Below the pieces are notes generated by a model that made no database searches, was not told the origin of the DNA, and worked only from the letters and a program-made list of their open reading frames with translations. Position numbers and translations under genes: made by a program. From Adenanthera pavonina (taxonomy: Eukaryota; Streptophyta; Magnoliopsida; Fabales; Fabaceae), in NCBI GenBank assembly GCA_026686845.1, contig JAIVEN010000014.1:13750001-13814000 (forward strand): DNA of 64,000 nt, read 5' to 3'. Shown piece by piece: positions 11,819-22,479 of this stretch (the stretch's first letter is position 1; every line of letters begins with the position of its first letter).

Positions 11819-13317
11819 TGATGTATCCATTTTATATATGTAAAATACCTATATTTAAACTCTAAATTTTATTTAAATATGTTTACATTGATATATTTTA
11901 GTATAATTTGACATATTTTTGTATTTCATGGCGTTATAGGCTCATTTGGAAGCATTCAGAGTAAAAACATTACAAATAGTTCATGCTGAAAAGTTTCAAT
12001 ATCCTTTGGCATTTTGATCATAACTATCACATATGAACTCCGATTGAGGTGATTTAAGATTGCTTGAAAATTTAAGACATAGATATACAACTTTCATGTT
12101 TTGAGTTTTTCCAAATTCGAATTTTATCATGGTGAAAATCGAACTCAAAATGTCAACAAGAGCTAGTGACTTTCTGAAGCTGAACAAAGCAGTTGTCCGC
12201 ACCACAGAAGCACTCGACGTCGGGTCAAACTCATCCGGCGCCGGGTCAACACAAATTTCTTTATTTTTTGACTTTCAGAAGCACTCAAAGCCGTATTTGT
12301 TGATTTTATGGTCACCCGGTGCCGGGTCAAGCAACAAAAGTCCATAAAAACATGTTTTTGACACGTTTTTGTGATATTTTAGGCTTTTATGCGCTTCTAA
12401 ATTTTTCTTATATAAGCAGACACGATAGAAATATAAAAGGGGATTCAAAAACACACTTAGAGGCCAAAGAACAAGGTTTAAGCAAATCTAGGAGCAAGTA
12501 GGAGCAATATGTAGATAGAAAGTAAGGAGATCTGGGGAGTATTAGAGATAGATTTACTATTTTCTAATATAGCTCTATTTTCTTATTATTTTCACAATGA
12601 TTTATAATTTTAGCTTTGTGTTGATTTCTAATTCTATGAGTGGTTAAATTTCCCAGTCGAGGTAGAGATGTAACCTGACTGAGATGGATTGGATTTGTTT
12701 ATCTAGTCAAGATTCTGTTAATTTGTTCTTCAAGTTATAATTAATTTATCTTTTTATTATTTTATCACTTTTGTTCATTCATGTGGATTTTATGCTTGAT
12801 CACCATAGAATCTAATTAATGGGTGAACTTGATGGATTGAGAGGTGAAGAGTGAACCTAGATTTAGGGAGGTAAACATGAATAACTAATCTAGAGATAGA
12901 ATTAGGAATTTCTGGTGATATATATTGTAGTTTTCAAGGTTCAATTAGGAATTTTAGTTGCGCGAGAGCGAATTGAATCCTAATTAAATGAGGACTAATT
13001 GACCGAGAGGTAATTAGGACATTTTAGAAATAACAGTCACTATAATAATGCAGAATCTAACTAAGGAATAGAATCTAGTTATTCCATAAGATGAAATCTG
13101 ATCCCTTGACACTTCTATAACTGAATTAAACTCAGACTTTGTTTTATTTTCTATTTCTTTCCTTTTTAATTTGAATTCTCAATTTGATTATCACTTGCTT
13201 TTGCGATTAAAAATTTGGATTGATAAATCTACTACCTCCCTTGGGTTCGACCTCTGGAATATTCCAGAGAATTTTTATTACTGCAATTGACCTTATATAC
13301 TTGTAGGATCCCGATCA
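11819..13317 (+). mobile_element. solo LTR, 1.5 kb (family shared with 56552-58016)
   Basis: Begins TGATGTATCCATTTTATAT and ends GGATCCCGATCA, with TG...CA ends and a flanking 5-bp duplication TCTAG (11814-11818 and 13318-13322). There is no internal domain or second LTR, so this is a solo LTR. A TATA-like TTATATAAG at 12408 sets the plus orientation. Near 12215-12335 a GC-rich motif close to CCGGCGCCGGGTCA occurs three times in otherwise AT-rich sequence. The same architecture is seen at 56552-58016. The superfamily is probably Ty3/gypsy by LTR length, but no coding region is present to prove it. Confidence 0.85.
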
Positions 13318-14099
13318 TCTAGTAAAAGCAGTTGTAGATTCAAATTTTGATCTAGACCAATTCAACCAATCACATAAGGCTTGTGAAGTTATCATAATTG
13401 TTTGACCTCACACAAGAGTAGAAAATTCTAATCCCTTTTTATCAAAACTCATATTGCATAAAAATGTCTTCGTAACAAATTCCAAGTATAAAATTTTCAT
13501 TTCAAGCCATGTCTTGTATCTCTCTAGTATGTCTACTATTTGAAATTTATTTTCATTTAGAAATTCAAGTCTAACCCAGTACTAATTACAGATAGTTCTC
13601 TCATCAAATTTCTTTTTATTTGTTCCTATAAAGAGGCTTTCAGTGATCATACTTTCAGTGGGTATTTTTACGACACTGCTAATGGCTTGAGTTAAAGCAC
13701 GAGTCTCAGTGGTAGAGGTTACAAGAATTGAGGACTCGACCTAAGCAGAAGTAAAGGCCACATGCTTTATTCTTTTCTTTGGATTTTCGCTGGTTTCTTT
13801 CTATTTCTTCTTCACGATTTTCTCAATCAGTTCATCATCATTTTGCTTTTGCATATCAGTACCCTCATGAAAGCAGAATGTAGACTTCTCTTTGGCCTTT
13901 GCTTAGCAACGTCCTCCTCTCAAGTTTGAAGTAATTCCTCCACTATAACACCTTTCTTCTCTAATTTCTTGTTAGTTGTTTTAGTGCGAGCCATTCTTAA
14001 GGTTAGGATTTAGGAAATTTTTGAGTTTCAGTTTTGAGATGCAATGAAAACCAAAGCAAATAATCTGACGAATGAGTTTGAAGCAAAGGAAGAGACGAC

Positions 14100-15150
14100 C
14101 TTGAAGTTGCCCTTTGAGTAAATGGTTGTGTCTATTCAATTATGATTGAAATAACCGTTATTTCAATAATTGATGCGTCATAATCAATTGCCTCATGTAA
14201 TCGATGATCAGGCTGTGACCTAGTGGAATTAGGAACAGCCAAGGACATAACCAATTAGGGTACCACTCTAATAGGTTATTATGCGATAGGAAGGAATATG
14301 CATAAACGGTTATAGCTTCAAATGTAAATGATTACCATGCTAAAAAAAAGGAAGAAAAGAAATACACACAGTGGAATGATTATAACTTTATAATCGATTG
14401 TTACAAAAAAAAAACATGCCTTAACGAACGATTACATTGGGTCAGATAAATAATTAGCGTAGAAAAGAGAAAAGACAACAAAATTATCTTGAAGCAATTG
14501 ATTATTTCTAACTGTATAACCCATTACATTAGTATTTCAAACCTTAGTTTCTATCGTTGCTGATATAAACGTTTGTCTAGGCAAACATAATCGATTATAA
14601 GCTTTTTCCTTTTAGTATTGGTTCTTCTCCTCTTTGATAATAGGTTACATCCTACTATAATATTGGTTATAACCTCTTTCATTTCATCTTCGCTACTCCT
14701 CAGCTTCGAAATTATATCTTGTAATATAACTGGTTAAGTGCAAACTTTCTTTTTATGATAACTTGATGTGTGTCCTAGTAACTTGTTGGTAGGGGTTTTG
14801 CTTTTTGTTTTTCTCTTCTTAAGTTTTCGATAATAGGTTATCTCCAACAATATAACTGTTACGTTTAAAAGCTTATTTTGTTCATCAATAACCTTTTACA
14901 AGGAACATTGTAACCTGTTAGCACGAAATTTCTTATTGGACTCCTCTTCCTAATCTCACGATAATAGGTTACATTAGAAAATGTAATAGATTATCATCCT
15001 CCATATAAATGATTATGTCTTGAATGCAATCTATTACCTCAAAACTTATCTTTAAAATCATCTGAAATCAATTACAATTGATTACATCTTCATTTGTAAT
15101 TTGCTATCTTGGTGGTTCTCATTCTTTTCTCTCTCGATAATCTGTTACCA
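14100..15150. repeat. array of AATCGATTA-like near-palindromes, right cluster
   Basis: More than twenty degenerate dyad motifs of the type TAATCGATTA, TAATAGGTTA or TAACCGATTA, spaced roughly 20-60 bases, in both orientations. Examples are ATAATCGATTATAAGC (14589), ATAATAGGTTACATCC (14637) and AATCAATTACAATTGATTAC (15068). The spacers are unique and there is no coding frame. Confidence 0.7.
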
Positions 15151-15199
15151 ACAACTATATAATATGTTATGCTTTTAAATCTTGCAATTTTCATTTTTG

Positions 15200-16240
15200 T
15201 TATTTTTTCTTCTTTTACCAAGCTAGATGTTGGACTTAATTTCTTCCTCTATATTAAAATTGTTTTCTTCTACCTTAAATCATCATTTTAATGCATGATG
15301 AAACATGTTGATGTTGGAGTGATGACATAAGATTAAAACATACTAATTGATGATAGAAGATTAAAACAGAAATTTAAAAAACACAAACTTATTCAATGAA
15401 TGAGGACATGCCAAACTAAGGACAAGAGCACAAATTTAGAAGGCTTAAATACCATTTTCATTCACAATAAAAAAACATACATTAATTCATCCCATGAACA
15501 AGGCTTAAATACCATTTTTACATCAAAATACAAAAACAATAATTGTAGACTAAGTGTGCACAGGTCATCATCCGATTTCCAAAATACAAAATACAAACAG
15601 GCTTAAACTTATTCAGTTGTTCCTCAGGCCTCAAATCATCCTATCCCTTTGTTCTATGAGTTGTGAATTTGTTAAACTAGCTATCCATTCCACATTAGGG
15701 CTGGTGGATTGGATGGTAGTTCAGTGGGTTGTGACGCATTGGTACCATCATCTCTAAGAGCAATCTTCTTGGACCCTTCTGGAGTGCTAGAGCGTTGAGG
15801 GTAGGTAGTTCACATTTATTGCTTAATAGAGATTGGAAATTTGGTCTTAGGTTTGGAATAATGCTCCAAATGCTCCTCTCTAGTTCCCTCCACAATAATG
15901 ATTTCTGACCTCATGCCAAGTTACACAAAGGAAATTTGAATCTATTGCAATTTATATTTAGATGGTTAACTTGAAAGATATAGGATGAGTAAGTTGAAGT
16001 ATTGACATTGAGAATAGTCCTTCTTATTTCTAAGTCCACCCTTATCCCTATGCCACATTCAGTTCTTTTTCTGTAATGACACCCCTCTCTAATGGTTGTT
16101 GCAATATTCTGAGTTAGTTTAGTGGTTTGTGTGAGCTAACTCTATGTTGGTTCAGTGGTTTGTGTGAGTTGAGGCTTAGTTGGTTGGGTGGATTGGTTGG
16201 TGTCTCCTCCTTCAGTAATATGTTCAGCAACATGGCTTCC
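15200..16240. other. internal MULE sequence without a supported gene
   Basis: AT-rich sequence between the repeat array and the 3' end of the transposase remnant. A short direct repeat around GGCTTAAATACCATTTT occurs at 15443 and 15502. The small frames here show no known domain. Confidence 0.4.
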
Positions 16241-19060
16241 ATTGGTGTCACCATTAGTCATTCTCCTTGTTCTCCTCCCTCTTGTATTGCTTTTTGGGTT
16301 GGTTGATGAAGTAGCCTACGAGCATGAAAAAAATTACGTCAGAAAATGTAAACGATAGAAAATTTAAATCCATAATAAGATTTGTTATGTTACCTCTTTG
16401 CATGATGATTTGTTGAGTCTTCTTTGTTTACAATTACTGCAAGTCATAGTAGCACCTTGCTTGCTCAATTTCTCAAGCCTTGGAGTAGGGAGCTCAGTGG
16501 AATCAGTTGGTTCCTAACATGTTCATTTTGTTGTGCAACTCCTTTATTCTATCTTCTTTCTGATTCTTGAGTTCTCTTTCTTTTCTTCTTTGGTCTCCTT
16601 GGTAAGTTGACAACTAGTATTGGATCCATATATTCAAAGTTCTCAATGTGTCAGAATTTCTTACCTCTAACAAGTTGAAATTTCATTATGTAGCTGGCCA
16701 GATATTTGTTCTTATGGTAGTATTCGGAAATGTGTGTGCTTGGTTCAATTTTTGCATGATAAGAAGCACAAATTGCATGTTGGCATGGAATCCTAGTCAA
16801 GTCATATGCCCTGCAAGTACACATCTTCCATTGAGATAGACAGTATGCCTATTTTACCCTTCACTAACCTCATATCCTTCATCCCTATTAAAAAATACTC
16901 TACACCTGATAGCCAAATACCTATTTGCCTCAAACAAGTCAACACACTTGCAGCTATAACTTCCATTCCATCTTTCCACATTTCTCTTACTTTTAGCCCA
17001 CTTATTCATCAACTTGACTTTAATACCATCGAACATTCTAATCACAGGTGGATACCTAAACTTATCTATCCATGCATTTAGACTTTCACTAGAGTTATTA
17101 TCAACCACCCAACATTTGCTTCTAGTGCTAAAATATGCTCTTACCCAATTTTAAATCAAATAAGAAATAGTTGCCTCTACAGTCTACTTGCTCAAACCCC
17201 TAAGAGCAATTAAGTTATCCTTAAACTACTCCTAAAATGTGCTCCAAGCATAGGAGAAAAAATTCTTTTTTAGTTCTCCTCCCTCTAGCACTTGCTCCAA
17301 TTTGCATAGATATGTCTAGCACATAACCTATGCTCAGAAGAACTTCTTCAACAGCCAAATTAGCCCTTGCATAAACATGATTTACGTCAGTTAAAACTCA
17401 GTAACCAAATTCAAATGCCCTAAAATTATAATTTTTGCACAATCAAATGACCTTTTGCATATCTGACATGATTGTCACAACTGACCTGTCACCTAAACCT
17501 AATGACTTCTTAAGCCATTGCATGAACCATCTTTAGTTGACAGTGTTCTCCCTCTGAACCAACCCAAAAGCTATTAGGTATAAAGAATCATCAGCATTTA
17601 TCCCTGTCACAGTTAGCATAATTCCTTGTGTATGACCTTTGAGAAATATGCCATCTAGGCCGATAAATGGCCTACAATCTGCTTTCCACCCAACCTGCAA
17701 AAGATGGATCCACATTTAGCTTAATGACATACAAACTAATTAACACTATACTTATTGCTAATGGGATATAAATTTAAGTTACCTTGGAAGCATTAAAGCA
17801 AACATACATCTTATTAAAAACCTTTTTACCCTCCTCTAGAGCATCCTTTCTCAATTCAATAGGTACATCAAATCCAAGATTTAAAGTTCTAAGCTCACCA
17901 TAATATGCTTCTAGGTTCCGAAATTCATCTATTTCCTTTAAAATCATCCTTTTTCGCTCTCTTGCACTTGTATATACTGACATGCAACTTTAACTCGTCT
18001 TTGACATCTTTCTTTATGTCAGTCACTCTATATTGAGGTCATTCCTGCACCTTGTTTTAGAAGTACTCAGCTAGCCACTTTGCTAATACACTTGGATTCT
18101 TGTGAGCCCTAAGACATCTGTGTTCATAACATAGAGTTTTCACCTTCAACCAAGGATTTACCCTATCTTTAGAGGCATAGACCACAAATGGGCAACCCTC
18201 ATCACATACAGTCTTTACTCTCTTGGGTTTACTTTTAATTAACCTCAGCTATACTCCTCTAGCTATGGCATACCTATCAATTGCCCTTTTAATGTCATGC
18301 TTATCCGCAAAGGTCATGCCCAGCATGAAAAAGGGTCTCTTGTATGATCCATCATGCTCCACAAGCCTTCTTTGTTATAGGCCCAATGCCATCACTTGGG
18401 CTTGAGTCCAAACCCAATCCTTCACTTGAATCATCACCTTCATTTGTATTGTAAATTAAATCTTTATCTAATGAGTCATATTCTCCCTCAGTTTCAGACT
18501 CCTCCTCCTTAATGATAGCTTTATCTTGTACCACATCCCTCTTATCAGATACTGCATCATTTTGTCCATCATACCTTCCATCATTCATATAATCTAGCTC
18601 AATCTCATCTGTTCCTCTTACACAACTTCATCTATCACCTTCATTTGCCTCAACTTCACTGTCATCATTATGAACATTAGTACCTTCACCTATACCTATA
18701 TGAACTTTACTTCTTCTCTCTATGTTATCATTTTCAACAACAATTACATCACATTCACCCCATCAAATTTACTTCCCCTAGCTTCTATTACTTCATTGCC
18801 TTAAACTTTATCCCCCTCACCTCCAATTGCCTCATCAAAATTACCTACCCTGTGGTTCTTGTCCCCTTGAAGTAGTACATTTGTTTCTTGTTAGGTTTTC
18901 TTGGCCATCTTGTACATGTTGATTACTTTGGCCATAATCTTGAAGTGTTGCTGTATACTCTCCTGAATCACCTCTGTAACCTTGTTTGTTAACTCCTCAA
19001 CTTCATCACCTTTAACTTACTCAACATCATCATCTTCACTCACCTTCATAATTTCATCTA
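16240..19060 (-). pseudogene. MuDR/MULE transposase, decayed
   Basis: Minus-strand remnant of a Mutator-type transposase, which in intact form cuts and inserts MULE ends as a DDE nuclease. An acidic N-terminal region (18.3-19.06 kb) is followed by the MuDR-type DNA-binding part (ASKDRVNPWLKVKTLCYEHR near 18.1 kb, ARERKRMILKEIDEFRNLEA near 17.9 kb). The catalytic region at 17.3-17.7 kb retains GLDGIFLKGHTQG (first Asp) and IMSDMQK (second Asp). Downstream are SLNAWIDKFRYPPVIRM and CVDLFEANRYLAIRCRVFF (17.1-16.86 kb), a degenerate SWIM-like region and a basic C-terminus near 16.57 kb. Many in-frame stops and shifts make it non-functional. It is the expected autonomous gene of the surrounding MULE. 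Confidence 0.8.
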
Positions 19061-19433
19061 TCATATTCGCATCTCCTAACATTAGATATGAGAAAATTTA
19101 ACCTAAAAATTATCAGCAATCAACTATTTATTTTTTCCAGCAAGAATAAGCAATCAAGAGTTTAACTAGAAATTTCATTGTAACTAGGGTTCAATTAGGA
19201 ATTACACTCCGATACTAGGGTTCATTTAGGAATTGCACTATTTCACTTTTAACAAAATATTCCCTGTTAGAATCAATTTCTTACCTGTAAATTAATGAGA
19301 AAATTTTGAATTTGACAGTAATCGCAGTGGTCCCTTCACAAATACAACCTTAATACACCTTCATTTCATTCTCTTGAGCTTTTTACACCTTCATTTCCTT
19401 CTCGCAAGCTTCTTAGGTCTTCTTTTTCAAAAT

Positions 19434-19640
19434 TTGTTCGCCTTTTCAAACTACCTAACCTGTTTTAATGTAATGTGTGGCATGTGATGTGGCAGAGATA
19501 ATAGATGTTAATGGCTTTTGTTAGTTTTCAGTGACATTACTCCAACTTTGACACTTTAAGGGCAACATTACTCCAAAAAAAGTTTAGAATACCAGTAGTA
19601 ATTTCGAGGAAACTTTGGGGACAGATTTACACTTTAATCC
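19434..19640 (-). repeat. right terminal inverted repeat of the MULE
   Basis: Inverted partner of 7860-8105, ending CACTTTAATCC immediately before the target duplication. Confidence 0.85.
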
Positions 19641-19649
19641 TTCATAGAA
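19641..19649. repeat. right 9-bp target-site duplication of the MULE
   Basis: TTCATAGAA, identical to 7851-7859. Confidence 0.85.
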
Positions 19650-20435
19650 CACCGACTTACTTGAGAATAGATCTATATTCATATCATATTTCATTTATTA
19701 AATAACAGATTCCACATACTTAAGATTCTAGTTAGACACAATAAACATTGTTTAGTTGTAAAGAAAGACTAACTTAATAGATTGTTTTATTTTACATATA
19801 CAGATTGTTACTTCGACTTCATTCAATATGCATAGACTCTGACCATAAATTTAGTTTTGGTTATCTACAACAATTCAATAATTGAAAAATGTCATTTCCA
19901 CTACTCTAGGTTCTAATCCCTAGCAATAGCAATAACCATGCAACAACAAAGTATGATTGGTAAGAAACAACCTCAGCCTACATTTCAACACTAACAACGA
20001 AATTGGTAGTTCTCAAGGTCTGAAAAAATGGGAATAGCAATATGTGTTGGCAATTAAAATAAAATCTATTACTGATTTAGTATATAATAGAGAACCCAAA
20101 TCAACTATAATACATAAAATTTGGAGTCTCACATTTTCATTGCCATAATAACCCAAATAACAAAGACCACAAAGAACAAGTGAAGTATTGATAAATCAAT
20201 AGGCCATCAAAAAATAGATCTCTAATATATGACGAATTACGATTACTGATCTTGAATGCGAAAAGAAAGTAACAAATTATTTTAACAATCAAGGCATAAT
20301 GATAAACTAATTATGCATAGTCATTTAATGATATGTACAAGTTTTTTTCTTTTCATAATTCTTTTATTATCCTGAGATAGATCATGTTTTAGAATGAAAA
20401 TTTATCAAAATGGTAAAGAAAGCAACAAGGAATAA
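19650..20435. other. intergenic, nothing recognised
   Basis: AT-rich sequence with no long frame, repeat or RNA gene that I can support. Confidence 0.5.
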
Positions 20436-20439
20436 AGTC

Positions 20440-21098
20440 GCACCTTAAAGATAAGGTGTTGACCAATCCTCCCTAGGGGGTGGTTGCTGGCGTAGTCATC
20501 CTAACTGCAATTTCTGGCTCCCATAAGACCAATCACCATCGTGTCCCTGGAAACATATAGATGGCCGTGGAAATCATCGACGCCAAATTAAAGGGATAGA
20601 GTTATCTCTCCAAAGGCAAATGCATGTTCAGATTGCACATGCTAGCCAACATATTCCCTTCGACAGAGGTGAAAGAGATCAAATAGGCTCCCTTGGCCTT
20701 AGCACAGGGCACAAGCCTAACAAGTTCCTCGGTGTTACCAAATATGCCTAAAAGGACAAAACATCATGATCTGTAACAATTTCGATATCGCCATGGAGAG
20801 CATCAACAAGGGACATGAATGCAGATTGGATGCCAAGGGAGACAAGAGTCTAAGAGATCTTATGGGTAACGAATCCAGATTTGCCAACATTATAGAAGAA
20901 GATTTTATTGGAGGAATTTGAGGAGGGTATGAGTGAATGTTGAGGTTTGGGAATGGTAGATGTTGTTAAAGAAAAAGTTGATGTGGTTCTGTTGAGATTT
21001 GAAGACAGGTTGAGGAGGGTAGCTTCGTCTATCAGATGAAAGGGTTGTTTGGACAATGAAAGGGGAGCATCATCTGAAAATGGTGACAAGGAATCCAC
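20440..21098 (-). pseudogene. arabinose-5-phosphate isomerase-like (SIS domain), processed-type pseudogene
   Basis: The intact enzyme interconverts ribulose-5-phosphate and arabinose-5-phosphate through a SIS sugar-isomerase domain. From the ATG at 21098 the frame reads MDSLSPFSDDAPLSLSKQPF, then VGKSGFVTHKIS (SIS phosphate-loop region), a TAG stop, and TLVSLGIQSAF and LVDALHGDIEIV. After a small deletion or shift it continues GNTEELVRLVPCAKAKGAY, LISFTSVEGN, NLNMHLPLER, a stop, and in another frame DDYASNHPLGRIGQHLIFKV, where it ends abruptly near 20440. The CBS region of the full-length protein is missing. I see no intron-like gap, which suggests a 3'-truncated retrocopy (inference). Stops and frameshifts exclude function. 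Confidence 0.75.
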
Positions 21099-21411
21099 AT
21101 TGTAGCTAACGAACTAGAATAGCTTCTCCAATGGCAGATCTTTTGAACATAAGTCAAGAAGAAAACAACAAAGCTATTTGAGTAAGTTATAACAAAATTA
21201 ATATTAGATATTTTGCAAAATAAAATTTATATTATCAACTAAATTGATAAAAACATGAAAAAGTGTTGGAACTATCTCACTTGTGTTTTACACACAAATA
21301 TGTATAAATATACACATCACAAAAGCAAAAATAGATACCATGATCAAATGTGCATAATTCATTCAATGTACTAAAATTACAAATTCTCCTTAAAAACAAT
21401 AGTAAGGCATT

Positions 21412-22470
21412 AAACATTTGGCATGAACCAAGGACACATGACCTGATTTAGAATAATTGATTTGCTTGCATGAAAAGAATGAAAACTCTTATCTAATAAA
21501 GAAAACATTCACATCTCATTCTTTCGGGAATTGCAACCACCATGGCAGTTGTTAATTGCAAAATATATGCAATTTCTTCTAATATTTTCTAGGGAACCAA
21601 CAGTTGATATTAACCTACAGCTTTTGCAGTCAAGAAAAATCAAGTGATCACCCAAGTTTTCAACCTCCACCCATCAAACCCCTTCATTACTAGCTCTGTC
21701 CAATTTCAATACTCTAAATCCTCTTATTTTAGTTATAATAGGAATTGCATCATAAAATATTCTACCTTTCATGTTGATTCACATCACAACTAGCATTAGA
21801 TCTCCCGAAACTACATCATTTAGTAAGCAAATGAATTCACAATTATTAATATATATCCAACCATTCCATTTTAATGCAACAAAACCCATATCGGTTTCTA
21901 ATTTGGAGTTGAGGACAACCAGTTTTTTAGCCTTATGAGCATTATTTTTATGAGACTTTTCAAGGTCAAGAAGATTATAAATTTCTATATCATCTACATC
22001 CATTCTATCAACTTGAGCATATAATAAATTGCCAATGACAACTATGTCAAGAAACTTTTTCACTCTCCCTTCACTAATCAAATTCTATGAGTTACTTGTT
22101 ATTTTACAAAAAACAATACTTCCACAATCACTAAGGCCCACCACAAAAGTTGAGTCATCACGGCAATTATTATGTGGTGTGGAGGAGGCCACCGTTTTTT
22201 AAATTTTCATAATGGGATCATGATCATTCACTACCGATGATAACATTACCTTGGCACTTAACAGAGGGTTGAAGAAAAAGAGTGGATCCTTAATATTTGT
22301 AGCTTCAACCATCATTAACCAACCTTCAATTGTACCAACAATAAATTGACTTCTAGAATATAAAGAGTTTTAGGGTGAAGAATTCTTTCTTTATTCACCT
22401 CAAAGAAGCATAAAACCTCATGAGATGTCTCTCTGATAGGGCTTATCAAAAGTAATGAGAATTGAAGAAT
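21412..22470 (-). pseudogene. DUF295 / F-box-type (SKIP23-like) gene, decayed
   Basis: Minus-strand coding remnant with the order of DUF295 proteins. IEGWLMMVEATNIKDPLFFF (near 22.3 kb) corresponds to the conserved 'GWL...NPL' element. FVVGLSDCGSIVF and FLDIVVIGNLLYAQVDR (22.1-21.98 kb) correspond to the middle strands. GFVALKWNGWIYINNCEF follows at about 21.87 kb. After a frame change come GDHLIFLDCKSCR, NIRRNCIYFAINN and DKSFHSFHASKS, ending CPWFMPN, like the usual '...NCIYF...DKSF...WF.P' C-terminus. There are several in-frame stops. The F-box itself, normally N-terminal, is not clearly readable upstream (22.5-22.7 kb). DUF295 proteins are often SCF-type adaptors (family knowledge). The largest unbroken frame is 100 codons (22081-21779). 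Confidence 0.68.
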
Positions 22471-22479
22471 AGGATGCAT

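Larger units (their letters stand above)
9708..13994 (-). pseudogene. plant-transposon-protein-domain gene, decayed and interrupted by two nested elements
   Basis: Minus-strand coding remnant starting at 13994 with MARTKTTNKKLEKKG. It continues through a domain resembling the 'putative plant transposon protein' family (LNENKFQIVDILERYK, then LPIKFRVLHYILTRILV and HLTGPELKMMTGLIRK), through a likely helical segment (11280-11014) and a Pro/Ser-rich linker, and ends at 9708. A solo LTR (11819-13317) and a Cassandra-type TRIM (10062-11008) interrupt it. If each element and one copy of its target duplication are disregarded, the flanking frame is continuous across both junctions. Independent damage includes a stop after EELLQT, others between 13.4 and 13.95 kb, and a stop near 11460. 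The molecular function of this family is unknown to me. It could be the second gene of the MULE or belong to a separate element nested in it. Confidence 0.65.
7860..19640 (-). mobile_element. Mutator-like element (MULE), 11.8 kb, with TIRs and 9-bp target duplication
   Basis: The left end (GGGTTAAAGTATCTGTCCC) and the reverse complement of the right end (GGATTAAAGTGTAAATCTG) are versions of one terminal inverted repeat, recognisable for about 200-245 bases (7860-8105 and 19434-19640). The element is flanked by a perfect 9-bp direct repeat TTCATAGAA (7851-7859 and 19641-19649), the length typical of Mutator insertions. Inside, on the minus strand, are a decayed MuDR-type transposase (16.2-19.06 kb) and a second decayed gene (9.7-14.0 kb). 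Later insertions are a Stowaway-like MITE, a solo LTR and a Cassandra-type TRIM. Without the solo LTR, the TRIM and their duplications it would be about 9.3 kb. It is no longer autonomous because both genes carry stop codons. Confidence 0.85.
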
